The notes: generated by a model not told the origin, from the letters alone. A stretch of DNA of 64,000 nucleotides from Chloroflexota bacterium (GCA_016191875.1 JACPVG010000029.1:186001-250000); one strand, 5' to 3'. Shown: positions 8,815 through 18,546, numbered from the stretch's first letter. Numbers and translations: made by a program.

Positions 8815-10827
8815 TTAGTCTCCCATGGCGGTAATGAATTCCCCGGCCGTAGTAAAACGTCCGTCCGGCTGCTTTTCCATGGCTCGCTGGATCGCGAGGG
8901 CGGCACCTTCCGGTAAGTTCGGCGCAAGCTCACGCGGATCGGGCTGGGGCTGCATCAAATGGGCCATCACCATAGCCCCAGGATTGTTATGCTCAAATGG
9001 CAGCCGGCCAGTGAGCAACTGAAAGGTCATCACGCCCAGGGCGTAAATGTCCGCTCGGGCGTCGACCCCCGCCGCGCCCTGGATCTGTTCCGGGGCAATA
9101 TAGTCGAGAGTTCCAATCATTCCAGATTGGGTGAGCCGGGTCCCGGCTGCATAGCTCTTGGCAACGCCAAAATCCATCAGCACGGCGCGTGTGTTTTGCC
9201 CGCCGCCTGAGGCGGTAACTTTCTCTACCATCACATTGGAGGGCTTAATGTCGCGATGGATAACGCCGCTCTGGTGGGCGTAGTCCAGGGCGGAGGCAAC
9301 ATCCTCCAGCAGCGAAAGAGCCTCCTCCAGAGGTAGCCGACCCCGTTCCCTGAGCAGGCGGGAAAGATCCATGCCATCTATGTACTCCATGACGATATAC
9401 GGTTGCCCCGCATGTTCGCCGATTTCGTGGAGAGTGACGATATTAGGGTGCTTCAACCCGGCTACTGTCTGAGCCTCGCGCTTGAGGCGGCGTTCGGCGT
9501 CTTCGTTTCCGGCGGTATGCGAGGGCAGAAGTTTTATCGCCACCTTCCTTTCCAGGCGAGGATCATATCCAAGATAGATCTCGCCCATCCCGCCGCGGCC
9601 GAGGAGCGTCAACTCGGAATAGTTGCCAATCGTGGTTGTCAGATTGCCGGTAGGGAAATAGACTCTCTCTGGCCTGCTGTAAGCCTTGGCTGCTTCCTCG
9701 TAATCCAGTTTGATGCCGTACAACCGCTGGTCGATGGTGTGTCGCAGCATATTCCTTGTTGGGCCGAAGAGCGCAACGATAGCCCCCGCGCTCACCGCCG
9801 CGGAGAGGAAGTCCTGCTCTTCACCGAAGACCAACGCGGTCAGGGTATGCAGTCCGAAGAAGGCTCCAAGGAAGACCCCGGCCAGCAGCAGGGAGACTAT
9901 CCCGTAGACCAAAGAACGGTTAATGATGAAATCCACATCCCACAGTCGGTGGCGTAGCATGGACCTGGCCAGCGTCAATGGGAGCATGCTTAGGGGCAAT
10001 GCGGCGAATAGCGGAACGCGAATCATGTGGAAGAGGACGGATTGCATCACCGCCGGACTTAATAGGCCGGGAATTATGCCGATGGATGTCAGCCCGAGGA
10101 GGGACACAAATCCCAGTGAAACCCACTTGGTCTGTTGCCGCTGTGCCGGGGTGGCAACCCGGCGAAAGCGGTAGATTTGGGCGGATGAGCCAAGCGTCAT
10201 GGTCAAGCCCAGCACCGCGAAGAACGAGCGGCTGAAATAGACCTTGGAGCCCGAATCGATGAGCACCCAGATCAGAGCCAGGATTGAGGCTCCGGCCAGC
10301 CACTTTGACCATTCCGGAACGAACCGCCCGCTTGGGAAGACAAAGAGGAAGATCACCAGCGCGCCCCATCCAATGGCTTGGAGCAGCAATAGCAAAGGGA
10401 GCAGACGCGGCTGCAATACGATCAGGCTGCTGATTTCCGGGCCGAAGGTTGCGCCAATGGCCAGGAGCATGGTGGCGGTGAACAATACCATGCGGTTATC
10501 CGAACGGCGCCAGAAAATCAGAACTGCGGTCGCCAAAAAAACCGCGGTGACCAGAGTGTCTATGGCAATGAAATACCAAGCGACGAAAGAGCCGGTCAGG
10601 CCGATTGATTGAACGCCTACTGCCGCCTGAAGTTCAAATGGAGTGCATGGTCGCGAGTCGCAATCTGAAGTCAAGGCCCGGAAGTGGGCGGGAACGGCCG
10701 CCAGATATAGCCAGACGGCGAGGATTAGCAGGGCAATCCACCCCGAGCGGGCCAGCACAAGCCAAAAGCCGTTCAATCGCCCGGTTGTATCCGTCTTCGG
10801 AATTCTCTCGCCCTCGGGCACCTTCAT
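8815..10827 (-). CDS. membrane serine/threonine protein kinase with ComP-like sensor half
   Basis: Residues 1-365 hold about eight to nine transmembrane helices. The final block (LWDVDFIINRSLVYG, then GPTRNMLRHTIDQRLYG) looks like the membrane half of ComP-type histidine kinases. Residues 403-670 are an intact Hanks-type kinase: GRGGMG loop (410-415), VAIK lysine (432), HRDIKPSN catalytic loop (D526), DFG (552-554) and APE (578-580). It should phosphorylate Ser/Thr in response to a membrane or extracellular signal. GGAGAG precedes the ATG. It is divergent from the radical SAM gene. Confidence 0.9.
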   Translation of the reverse strand: MKVPEGERIPKTDTTGRLNGFWLVLARSGWIALLILAVWLYLAAVPAHFRALTSDCDSRPCTPFELQAAVGVQSIGLTGSFVAWYFIAIDTLVTAVFLATAVLIFWRRSDNRMVLFTATMLLAIGATFGPEISSLIVLQPRLLPLLLLLQAIGWGALVIFLFVFPSGRFVPEWSKWLAGASILALIWVLIDSGSKVYFSRSFFAVLGLTMTLGSSAQIYRFRRVATPAQRQQTKWVSLGFVSLLGLTSIGIIPGLLSPAVMQSVLFHMIRVPLFAALPLSMLPLTLARSMLRHRLWDVDFIINRSLVYGIVSLLLAGVFLGAFFGLHTLTALVFGEEQDFLSAAVSAGAIVALFGPTRNMLRHTIDQRLYGIKLDYEEAAKAYSRPERVYFPTGNLTTTIGNYSELTLLGRGGMGEIYLGYDPRLERKVAIKLLPSHTAGNEDAERRLKREAQTVAGLKHPNIVTLHEIGEHAGQPYIVMEYIDGMDLSRLLRERGRLPLEEALSLLEDVASALDYAHQSGVIHRDIKPSNVMVEKVTASGGGQNTRAVLMDFGVAKSYAAGTRLTQSGMIGTLDYIAPEQIQGAAGVDARADIYALGVMTFQLLTGRLPFEHNNPGAMVMAHLMQPQPDPRELAPNLPEGAALAIQRAMEKQPDGRFTTAGEFITAMGD

Positions 10828-10980
10828 GAAGACTCTCCAGTGATGTTTCGTGATGCTACTTACAGGCAGAACGACTTGGTCTGATTATCGCGCCAAACTC
10901 GACAATAGTCACTATCTTGAGCAGATATGTCCTGGTAACCGCAAAGTCCCCGAGGCCAGGCCAAGCCTCGAAATTTGGTA

Positions 10981-10986
10981 TATTAT
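10981..10986 (+). promoter_or_regulatory. candidate -10 box for the radical SAM gene
   Basis: TATTAT (preceded by TATA) about 35 bases before the radical SAM start. No clear -35 element was found. Confidence 0.35.
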
Positions 10987-11021
10987 GGGGCAATGTTGAT
11001 TTCCCCCAATTGGAGTACCTG

Positions 11022-12650
11022 ATGACTCTCCCCGACCTGTTGGAAAGAGCGCCCGTGCTGCAGGGAATACGAGCGGAACTGGCCGCCTGGCAATCGTTGC
11101 TAAATAGTGAGGTGGAACCGCGCCCCGGCCTTTACACATACCGCTATCAGGCCCCGAACGGACGACGGATGCGATTGCACTTGCGCATCGAACCCGGCGG
11201 GCAAGGGGTGCTGTTCGTGGATGTCACGGATGTTATCCACTTGAATGCCACGGCGGCCGCCATTGCCAAGATGGCCCTGGATGACGTTCCGCGGCGGGGA
11301 GCACTAGGCAGGCTGCTAAGGGGATTTGGCGATCTTTCCGCCGAGCAGGCGCGCGCCGAAGTAGAGCGCGTTTACCAGATCGTTGACCACTTCCGCTACC
11401 ACACCGGCGATTGCTATACCTGCGCTCTGGGCGGGATGATGGAAATGTCGCCGTTGTTCAGCATCGAGGTGAATGCGCCTTACAAGGTGGATATCGCACT
11501 GACCTACGGCTGCAATAATGGCTGCCCGCATTGCTATAACGAGGCAGACCGGCTGAGCATGCCTTCGCTGCCGCTGGATGAATGGCGACAGGTACTTAAT
11601 AAACTGGCCGAATTAGGCGTGCCGCACATCATCCTGACAGGCGGCGAAGCCACCCTGCATCCCGACCTGCCTGAGGTCATTCGCTACGCGGATGGATTGG
11701 GGATGATCGTCGGTCTTAACACGAACGGCCGCCACATTGCCCAGGAAGACTACATGATGCGGCTGGCCGAAGCGGGGTTGAACCATGTGCAGATTACGCT
11801 GGGGTCGAACCATGCTGAGATTCACGATGCGATGATGGGGGCCAGGTCGTTCCACCAGACGGTGCGCGGCATGGAAAGCGCGGTCAGGAGCGGAATCTAC
11901 GTCATCACCAACACGACTCTGATGCGCACCAATATGGATCACGCTGAAGAAATCATCGACTTCATCTACGAAAAAGGCATCCGCACATTTGCCATGAACG
12001 GCATGATCTACTCCGGCGGCGGGTTCGCGCACCCCACGGCGATCCCCGAGGAAGAGATGCCGCCTTTGCTGGTGAGGGTGCGCGAGCATTCCGAAAAGAA
12101 GGGCATGCGCTTTCTGTGGTACACCCCGACCGAGTATTGCCGTCTGTCGCCGGTGGAGCTGGAAATCGGGGCCAAACGCTGCAATGCTGGCGAATACTCT
12201 CTGTGCATCGAGCCCAACGGCGATGTCCTGCCATGCCAATCGTACTACGTCTCCGCCGGAAACATCCTGCACGACCCCTGGGACCAGATCTGGCAGGGCG
12301 AGCTTTTCCGTTCCTTCCGCGAGCGGGGCGAAGACCCGGTCTGGGCCGGTTTGCCCGAGAAATGCTGGACCTGCCCCGATCTGCCGCTGTGCGGGGGCGG
12401 CTGCCGGATTGAGCGCGAAGCCAGAGCCGGGGTTCGGGTGAGCGAACAGGGTGGAGGCGGCTGCTCCGGTTGCAGCGGCTCCTGCGGTACCGGCGGTTCG
12501 GCTTCGATGGTGCGGGCTCACGCCCACACTGCCGGGTACATCCCTTCCGATGGGTATGTGCCGCCGGCCAGCCAGGTGAGCACCCGGGTGCGCTCCAGCG
12601 GAAACATGTCGCTCATCACCCTGGATGACATCCCGGACGCCTCAAACTGA
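11022..12650 (+). CDS. radical SAM/SPASM enzyme with PqqD-like N-terminus and Cys/Gly tail
   Basis: 542 residues from the ATG at 11022, which has GGAG six bases upstream. Residues about 60-125 look like a PqqD/RRE peptide-binding module (VIHLNATAAAIAKMAL). The radical SAM core binds its 4Fe-4S cluster through C164-x3-C168-x2-C171, with GGEATLHPDL as the GGE motif. The SPASM region (about 385-462) has the spaced cysteines for auxiliary clusters. A tail follows with C481, C484 and C488 in CSGCSGSCGTGG. The domain set resembles RiPP maturases. No separate precursor peptide was recognised nearby. The next gene, 17 bases downstream, is probably its partner. Confidence 0.85.
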   Translation: MTLPDLLERAPVLQGIRAELAAWQSLLNSEVEPRPGLYTYRYQAPNGRRMRLHLRIEPGGQGVLFVDVTDVIHLNATAAAIAKMALDDVPRRGALGRLLRGFGDLSAEQARAEVERVYQIVDHFRYHTGDCYTCALGGMMEMSPLFSIEVNAPYKVDIALTYGCNNGCPHCYNEADRLSMPSLPLDEWRQVLNKLAELGVPHIILTGGEATLHPDLPEVIRYADGLGMIVGLNTNGRHIAQEDYMMRLAEAGLNHVQITLGSNHAEIHDAMMGARSFHQTVRGMESAVRSGIYVITNTTLMRTNMDHAEEIIDFIYEKGIRTFAMNGMIYSGGGFAHPTAIPEEEMPPLLVRVREHSEKKGMRFLWYTPTEYCRLSPVELEIGAKRCNAGEYSLCIEPNGDVLPCQSYYVSAGNILHDPWDQIWQGELFRSFRERGEDPVWAGLPEKCWTCPDLPLCGGGCRIEREARAGVRVSEQGGGGCSGCSGSCGTGGSASMVRAHAHTAGYIPSDGYVPPASQVSTRVRSSGNMSLITLDDIPDASN

Positions 12651-12667
12651 AATGCTGATGTCACTGC

Positions 12668-13663
12668 ATGTTCGCTGATAACCGAATCGTTCTCTGGCTG
12701 GCTGCGGCGTTGTTTTATGTTCTCTGGTTGTTGAGCCTTTACCGCCGTTTCTTGCCGGCTACCTCCAATTACTTGATCTGGATTTCCACCGGTCTGGTGA
12801 TGGCGGTATCGTATTTTCTTCCGCTCATCGGTTTCCTTATGCTTGGAGCGCTTGGGGCGCTGGAAATCACTCTACGGTTCTCAAGGAAAGGAAACTCACC
12901 CAGTTATGCGCCAGCCAGCGCCCGGTTTGAGGGCGGTGGAATCAAGCGTGGGCTAACCGGGCCGGAGGCGGCTGTCCTGTTAGGGAAACCGTTGCACGTT
13001 ATCCTGGCTCTGGCCCTGGTAGACATGCTGCATAAGGGCTTGCTGCTGCTCGGGACAGGCGCGGCCCTGCAAGTATCTCCGGTTGAAACGATGCGAACCC
13101 GGCAGAGGTCCCTCAATCCAGAGATCCGGTCTGAGATGAGGCGCAAGGCCGCGCAGACGCTTGGCAAGACCCTGCATCCATTCGAGGAGCCAATCCTGGA
13201 GTTGCTCGAACAGCAGGCAGGTGCTCCCATCGGAGGAATCGATTTCGGACTGGCGGTTTTGCCGCTGGTGGACCACGTTGCCCGGCGGGTGGGCGGATAC
13301 GACCTGGCTGAAACGCGAGAGTACTACCAACAGATCATCAAGAGGGCGCCGGTGGAGGCACGCTCGGAAGGAGTATTGCAGAAAGCACGTGAGAAGATAT
13401 TCGCCCGCAATCTTGCCTGGATTCTCCTGGACGAGAACTATGCCGGAATCCTTGACCAGCAGGATTATTCCTATGCTCCCATGTGGCTGGCCGATGCGGA
13501 ATTGCCGGGGGCGCCAAGCCTGGCAGGGTGGTTTGCCGAACTGGTCGAGGCGTTGGAGCGTTCTGTGAATGCGGACGATCTTTCACCCAGATTGGGAAAA
13601 AGCCTGGACACCGTCTCCGCCAAGCTGATGACCGACATCGCCCAGGCGACGTACTACGGTTAG
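12668..13663 (+). CDS. membrane protein of unknown function linked to the radical SAM gene
   Basis: 331 residues with two N-terminal transmembrane helices (about 7-25 and 35-68), then a mostly helical cytosolic body of about 260 residues. No catalytic motif is recognised. It ends in TYYG. The gene starts 17 bases after the radical SAM enzyme with no terminator, so the two are probably one operon and may act together. It could anchor the enzyme or handle its product; that is inference only. Confidence 0.65.
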   Translation: MFADNRIVLWLAAALFYVLWLLSLYRRFLPATSNYLIWISTGLVMAVSYFLPLIGFLMLGALGALEITLRFSRKGNSPSYAPASARFEGGGIKRGLTGPEAAVLLGKPLHVILALALVDMLHKGLLLLGTGAALQVSPVETMRTRQRSLNPEIRSEMRRKAAQTLGKTLHPFEEPILELLEQQAGAPIGGIDFGLAVLPLVDHVARRVGGYDLAETREYYQQIIKRAPVEARSEGVLQKAREKIFARNLAWILLDENYAGILDQQDYSYAPMWLADAELPGAPSLAGWFAELVEALERSVNADDLSPRLGKSLDTVSAKLMTDIAQATYYG

Positions 13664-13667
13664 GCTG

Positions 13668-14051
13668 TCACGGTCCGCTGTAGAAGAACCAATCCAGCCA
13701 GGCTTGCCAATTGCTCGTGGTTTCCTGCGCCGGTGTGTTGGCGATGTCGGGTTCAGGCGTAAACCCGGCTGCCGCCAGGGGAACGATCGGGAAATCGCCG
13801 GGCCGGACGTAATGTCCCTGCTCGCGGGCCCATTCTTCAACAGCCGGTTCGGAGGTGGCATAAGCAATGGCGGTCAGAAGAACCGATTGAGTGCCCTGCA
13901 GACGGTCGAGCTCCGCCTGCTCAACCTCGCGCTGCGCCCGGAGACGCGTGAGGTCGGCCATCCGGTTGTTGAAATCCATTACCATCAGGAATAGGAGCAG
14001 CAGCCCCAGCCCCGCCAGTATCCGTTTTCCGAGATTTCCAAACCGTTCCAT
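13668..14051 (-). CDS. FtsB/DivIC-like septum formation protein
   Basis: 127 residues. One transmembrane helix (about 11-27, LAGLGLLLLFLMVMDF) is followed by a coiled coil (about 28-60, NRMADLTRLRAQREVEQAELDRLQ), the FtsB/DivIC signature layout. The C-terminal part has the family's hydrophobic and Pro-rich segment (YVRPGDFPIVPL). It would join the divisome at the septum. The start at 14051 is chosen so that the membrane helix lies near the N-terminus. The stop is four bases past the convergent membrane-protein gene. Confidence 0.75.
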   Translation of the reverse strand: MERFGNLGKRILAGLGLLLLFLMVMDFNNRMADLTRLRAQREVEQAELDRLQGTQSVLLTAIAYATSEPAVEEWAREQGHYVRPGDFPIVPLAAAGFTPEPDIANTPAQETTSNWQAWLDWFFYSGP

Positions 14052-14123
14052 CAGCCTAATGTTACTCCAGGGGTGGAAAGCGTGCAATCTGCCGGCTGCA
14101 AGAATCGCGCCGTGGCAACAAAA

Positions 14124-14142
14124 AAGCCCCATGAGGGGGCTT
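14124..14142 (-). terminator. terminator downstream of tRNA-Leu
   Basis: On the minus strand AAGCCCC pairs with GGGGCTT around a short loop and is followed by a run of T (complement of 14119-14125). Confidence 0.8.
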
Positions 14143-14146
14143 CCTG

Positions 14147-14230
<84 letters not shown>

Positions 14231-14242
14231 ATGCAGGGGAGT

Positions 14243-14270
14243 ATTCTACCATCCAATGGGGGCTTGTCAA
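14243..14270 (-). promoter_or_regulatory. promoter of tRNA-Leu
   Basis: On the minus strand TTGACA (14265-14270) and TAGAAT (14243-14248) are 16 bases apart, ending 12 bases before the tRNA 5' end. Confidence 0.8.
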
Positions 14271-14274
14271 CCGG

Positions 14275-17073
14275 CTACAGGCCAAGCCACTCGCTGGCCG
14301 CCCGCGGCAGGTCTTCCATCCGCCCGGCTCGGAAGGTGCAGACTGGAAGCGATTCGATAAACATGCGGCCGTATTGCTTGGTGAGGATGCGGCGGTCGAA
14401 AATGGCTACCACTCCCCGGTCGAACTGTGTGCGAATCAGGCGGCCAAATCCCTGCCTGAAGGTCAGGATGGCTTCCGGCAGGGAGTATTCGTAAAAAGGC
14501 TCATCGAACGATTCGGAGCGCGCGGCCACTATGGGGTCGGACGGCACCGCAAATGGCAGTTTGACGATGGCGAGCACTGAAAGCGCCTCGCCAGGGATAT
14601 CCACGCCTTCCCAGAAGGCGCGTGTGCCGAGCAGTACGGCCTGTTCGCTCGAGCGAAAGTTCTCAAGCAATGATGAGGCCGACGCCCCCTGGCCCTGTTC
14701 GTAAACCAGAATGCCGCGGTCCGAGAGCGGCGCGCTGATGGCGCGGGCGGTGGCCTGCAGCTGCGCATATGAGGTAAACAACACCAGCGCCCGGCCGCCG
14801 GTGGCGGCACACAACTGAATCAGACCGTTCTCGACGGCATGCTGATGGCCGCGCCGGTCGCTTGGTTCCGGGATGTTGTTGGGGACGTAGAGCAGCGTGG
14901 ACGATTCGTAGTCGTAGGGTGAACCGAGTGAGAGTTCCTCGGCATCCCAGGCCCACAGGCGATTGCGAATGTATCCGAATTCGCCGCCGGCGGTCAGCGT
15001 GGCCGAGGTCAGGGTGATCGAATCTTTCTCATGCCAGAGGTGTTTTTCCATCAGGCTGCCGATGTGCAGAGGCGCTGCCTGGAGGGTGACCAGGCGCCGC
15101 TGGGGGTCGACTTCCGCCCAATAGACGGCTTCCGGCGATGGTTCGAAAACGGTGGCATTCAAATTGGCGTCGTACTCGGCAAGGCGGCGGTACACGTTCT
15201 GGATGTTGCTCAGCAGATCTTCGATCTCCTCTATGCCGCTCTCGGCCATCTCGCTCAGCGCCTGGTTCACCTGTTCCAGGGCCTGGAGGAGCGGCGACAG
15301 GGAATTGCGAGCGTCATCCCATGCGGTTTCGATGTTCAACCAGGATGGCTGAGTGCGGGTGGCCGGGACGATTCGTTCCTGGTGGCTGTAGCTTCCCAAT
15401 TGGCGGCCGTCGCGCTGCTCCTCCAGAAAATGGTCGAGCGCGACGAAGAACCCCTTTACGGCGTTCTGGAATTGGAAGGCCTTGTCGGTGGCGCGTTGGA
15501 CGAGTTCGTTCAGCGCCGCCAATTGGCCGGGGTCAAGAACCTCCTGGGCGACAACCAGTACACGGCCGAGGTAACCGGCATTTGGGCCGCCCAGCTCGCG
15601 CAGGGTTCGTTCCACATCGATCTGATTCACCTTGAAGGACAGCGCGTTGGTGGTGGCGGCTTCCATGTGATGGGCCTCATCGACGATCAAGTGCCGGAAG
15701 TCGGGGAGTACGCGGTTGCCAGTAGACACATCCGCCAGCAACAGGGCATGGTTGACCACGATGAGGTGGGCGTTCTGGGCCGCCTGGCGCGCCCGGTGGA
15801 ACGGGCAGATCCCGCCCATGCGGCGCTGGCAGGTTTCGGTCGTGCAGGTCTCATCGTTGGCGGAAATCCGGTTCCAGACGGCGCGTTCGCCCGGCCCGGT
15901 GATGTTGATCTCGCTGAGGTCGCCGCCGCCGTCCTCATTCAGCCAGATGAGCATCTTGGCGAGCACGCGCATCTCTTCGGCGGTTTCCGGCTTCTTGCGC
16001 CGCAGGGCGTCCAGGCGGCGCGGGCACAGATAGTTGTTGCGGCCCTTGAGCACCGCGGCGTTCAGACCATCGCCAACCACCTGCATGAGGCTGGGGATAT
16101 CCTTGTTAATTAACTGGTCTTGCAGGTTGAGCGTGTTCGTGGAGATCACGACCCGGGCGTTGTTGAGCAGCGCCCAGGCGGCCGCCGGCACCAGATAGGC
16201 CAGCGATTTTCCGACCCCCGTGCCAGCCTCCGCCAGCAGATGCCGACCCTCACTTAAGGCCGTGGCGATGGCACGCGAGAGTTCGACCTGTTCCGGGCGG
16301 TGCTCGAATTGTTCGAACAATTTTGAGAAAGGGCCTCCGTGCTCCAGGAAGGAAGCAACTTCCTCGATGTCCAGGGGCCGCATTACCTCTCTTGGCTGGA
16401 GCGGTTCCTTTTCCGGCGGCGGTGGTGACTCAAATAGCGGCCCATGGAAAGCCCGGCCGTGCTTGCCCAGGCTGGCCTGCTCGCGGCCGCGCGCCTTTAG
16501 GGCATCGCGAAAGACATGGTCGGCGCCCCAGGGCAAGTCCTCTCCAAGGCGGACGATCTCCGCCAGGATATCCAGCGGAAGTTCCAGGGCCTTCTCCTGC
16601 AACCGGTTGAAGACCTGCATGGTGATGCGGGAATCTTCCATGGCACGATGGGCGGTGGGCATGGGGATGCCCAGATGTTGAGCCAAGGCGCCGAGGTTGT
16701 AGCGTCCCGCGCCGGGCAGCAACACCGAGGCGAGGTCGTACGTATCAAGCAAGTCGTTGTATTCGAAGAAGCCCTGGGCCCGGAAGAAACTGACGTCGAA
16801 GTTTACGTTATGGCCCAGGATGGGCAGGTCAGCTACAAATTCCTGGAGCTCGGGCATCACGGTGGCCAGGCGCGGCGCGCCCTGGAGCATGCCGGTGGTG
16901 ATGCCGGTCAGCCGGGTGATAAAGGCAGGGAGTTCGCGGCCGGGATTGACGAGCGTGGTCCACTCATCCTCAACGCGCCGGCTGTTGAAACGCACGGCCC
17001 CGATCTCAATGATCGCGTCGCGGCGCGGGTCGAGTCCGGTGGTTTCGATGTCGAGGACGACAATGCTGGACAT
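14275..17073 (-). CDS. dinG: DinG-family helicase with N-terminal DEDDh exonuclease
   Basis: 932 residues. Residues 1-165 are a DnaQ-like 3'-5' exonuclease with D8, E10, D93, H142 and D147 in place (DIETTGLD, NVNFDVSF, HRAMED). Residues about 240-930 are an XPD/DinG superfamily 2 helicase with Walker A AGTGVGKS (283-290), the VDEAHH box and conserved C-terminal motifs (GTRAFWEGVDIPG, QGFGRLIRT). Four cysteines between about 395 and 470 suit a 4Fe-4S cluster. It should unwind and trim DNA during repair. The start at 17073 is supported by a TATAAT seven bases upstream. Confidence 0.93.
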   Translation of the reverse strand: MSSIVVLDIETTGLDPRRDAIIEIGAVRFNSRRVEDEWTTLVNPGRELPAFITRLTGITTGMLQGAPRLATVMPELQEFVADLPILGHNVNFDVSFFRAQGFFEYNDLLDTYDLASVLLPGAGRYNLGALAQHLGIPMPTAHRAMEDSRITMQVFNRLQEKALELPLDILAEIVRLGEDLPWGADHVFRDALKARGREQASLGKHGRAFHGPLFESPPPPEKEPLQPREVMRPLDIEEVASFLEHGGPFSKLFEQFEHRPEQVELSRAIATALSEGRHLLAEAGTGVGKSLAYLVPAAAWALLNNARVVISTNTLNLQDQLINKDIPSLMQVVGDGLNAAVLKGRNNYLCPRRLDALRRKKPETAEEMRVLAKMLIWLNEDGGGDLSEINITGPGERAVWNRISANDETCTTETCQRRMGGICPFHRARQAAQNAHLIVVNHALLLADVSTGNRVLPDFRHLIVDEAHHMEAATTNALSFKVNQIDVERTLRELGGPNAGYLGRVLVVAQEVLDPGQLAALNELVQRATDKAFQFQNAVKGFFVALDHFLEEQRDGRQLGSYSHQERIVPATRTQPSWLNIETAWDDARNSLSPLLQALEQVNQALSEMAESGIEEIEDLLSNIQNVYRRLAEYDANLNATVFEPSPEAVYWAEVDPQRRLVTLQAAPLHIGSLMEKHLWHEKDSITLTSATLTAGGEFGYIRNRLWAWDAEELSLGSPYDYESSTLLYVPNNIPEPSDRRGHQHAVENGLIQLCAATGGRALVLFTSYAQLQATARAISAPLSDRGILVYEQGQGASASSLLENFRSSEQAVLLGTRAFWEGVDIPGEALSVLAIVKLPFAVPSDPIVAARSESFDEPFYEYSLPEAILTFRQGFGRLIRTQFDRGVVAIFDRRILTKQYGRMFIESLPVCTFRAGRMEDLPRAASEWLGL

Positions 17074-17080
17074 GGGCGGG

Positions 17081-17086
17081 ATTATA
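17081..17086 (-). promoter_or_regulatory. -10 box of a leaderless promoter (dinG)
   Basis: TATAAT on the minus strand, seven bases before the ATG at 17073, with no ribosome site between them. Confidence 0.6.
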
Positions 17087-17110
17087 TCACGCGGCAAAAC
17101 AGATGTTCTG

Positions 17111-17143
17111 AAAACAAAAGCGCTCCGGCATGGGTCGGAGCGC
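17111..17143 (-). terminator. intrinsic terminator of the M20 peptidase gene
   Basis: On the minus strand GCGCTCCG pairs with CGGAGCGC around an eight-base loop, followed by TTTTGTTTT. Confidence 0.85.
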
Positions 17144-17160
17144 ATGGGTGATATTGAACC

Positions 17161-18522
17161 TCACGGCTGCTTACTGAACGCCTCCAGAATGCGGGTAATG
17201 TGGCGGGCGTGCTGAAGGTATTGGTCAAGCCGGATGTTCTCGTTGGGGGCATGAGCGCGGGTATCCGGGTAGCCTAAACCGGCAGTTGCCACCGGCACGT
17301 TCAGGTAGTGAATGAACGCATGGTTCGGGCCGGAACCGCCGGTCATCGGGTGCAGTTCCATGGGCGATTCGTAGATCTCTTCCGCGGTCTGAACGACCAG
17401 CTGCAGGAAAGCGTCGTCCGGGTCGGTGCGGCCGGGCGCCTCGCCGCCCAGATAGGTGATGTGGACATCCTCGAACCCCTGGGCGTCGAGGTGGGCGCGT
17501 AGTTTGGTCAGAGTTTCCTCGGGCGTCTGGTTCGGAACGAGGCGGAAATCCACCTTGGCGGAGGCTTTGGCCGGGAGAACCGTCTTGCTGCCGGGTCCCT
17601 GGTAGCCGGCTGTCAGACCGCAGATGGTGCACGAGGGTTCCATCACTTCCTGGGTTCGCAATTCTGCGCCGCCGGTGGCGTCTCTTAGGAAGGCTTTGAC
17701 GCCGTAACGCCGGTGGTATTCTTCGGCGATCTCAGGCAGTTTGGAGAAAAGTTCTTTGTCGCGCTCGGTTGGAGGGATCACGTTCTCGTAATAGTTTGGG
17801 ATACGGATACGTTCATCTGGCCCCTTGAGCGTGCTGAGCGCCCAGACCAGACGCCAGGCGGCGCTCGGGAAGATCGTGCCGCCCACGCCGGAATGTACGT
17901 CCTGGCTGAGGCATTCAACCGAAAGTTCGACGTAGCAGATGCCGCGCAGGCCGGCGTACTGTATCGGGACGCCGCGGTGGTCTACGTAGCCGAATTCCCA
18001 GATGCAGGCATCACCAGCCAGTTTCCCGGCGTGTTCTTTGATGAAGGGCGGGAGGTTGACGCTGCCAATCTCCTCCTCGCCCTCGACGATGAATTTGATC
18101 GTACAGGGGAGTTCACCTTCCGCGGCGAGGATGGCATCCAGGGCGTGCAGGCGGCTGGTGATATGGCCCTTGTCGTCGCTTACGCCGCGGGCGTAGAGCT
18201 TGCCGTCTCTCAAATCGGGTTCAAAGGGGGGGCTATCCCAGAGTTCAAAGGGTTCGGCAGGCTGGACGTCGTAATGATTGTAAAACAGGAGGGTCTTATC
18301 TGCTTTGCCTTTGCGCTCGCCGTACACAACCGGCGCGCCGGCCGAAGGCATAATTTCGACCTGAAAACCGCGGCGGGTGAGCATACTCGCCACCAGGGCA
18401 GCGGCTTCCGTCTGGCCGGTATTCTGGGCGGCGATGCTCGGGATGCGGCACAGTTCCGAAAGTTCTGTTATGCTTTGGCTCAGTTTCTCTTCAAGGTAAT
18501 GGTCAATCTTCTTGAAATCCAT
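17161..18522 (-). CDS. M20 family metallopeptidase (dipeptidase)
   Basis: 453 residues of the M20/ArgE/DapE fold. Metal ligands are visible: H83 in NHYDVQP, D116 in GVSDDKG and E149/E150 in EGEEEIGS; the C-terminal GGSGPNHAF and HAPNE supply the last histidine ligand. The middle lid domain starts near DVHSGVGG. It should hydrolyse dipeptides or similar amides in the cytosol. AGGAG before the ATG at 18522 fixes the start. A minus-strand TATACT box lies at 18557-18562. It has its own terminator and is divergent from the ABC exporter gene. Confidence 0.9.
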   Translation of the reverse strand: MDFKKIDHYLEEKLSQSITELSELCRIPSIAAQNTGQTEAAALVASMLTRRGFQVEIMPSAGAPVVYGERKGKADKTLLFYNHYDVQPAEPFELWDSPPFEPDLRDGKLYARGVSDDKGHITSRLHALDAILAAEGELPCTIKFIVEGEEEIGSVNLPPFIKEHAGKLAGDACIWEFGYVDHRGVPIQYAGLRGICYVELSVECLSQDVHSGVGGTIFPSAAWRLVWALSTLKGPDERIRIPNYYENVIPPTERDKELFSKLPEIAEEYHRRYGVKAFLRDATGGAELRTQEVMEPSCTICGLTAGYQGPGSKTVLPAKASAKVDFRLVPNQTPEETLTKLRAHLDAQGFEDVHITYLGGEAPGRTDPDDAFLQLVVQTAEEIYESPMELHPMTGGSGPNHAFIHYLNVPVATAGLGYPDTRAHAPNENIRLDQYLQHARHITRILEAFSKQP

Positions 18523-18546
18523 GGACGGCTCCTGTTCCGGTGAGCG

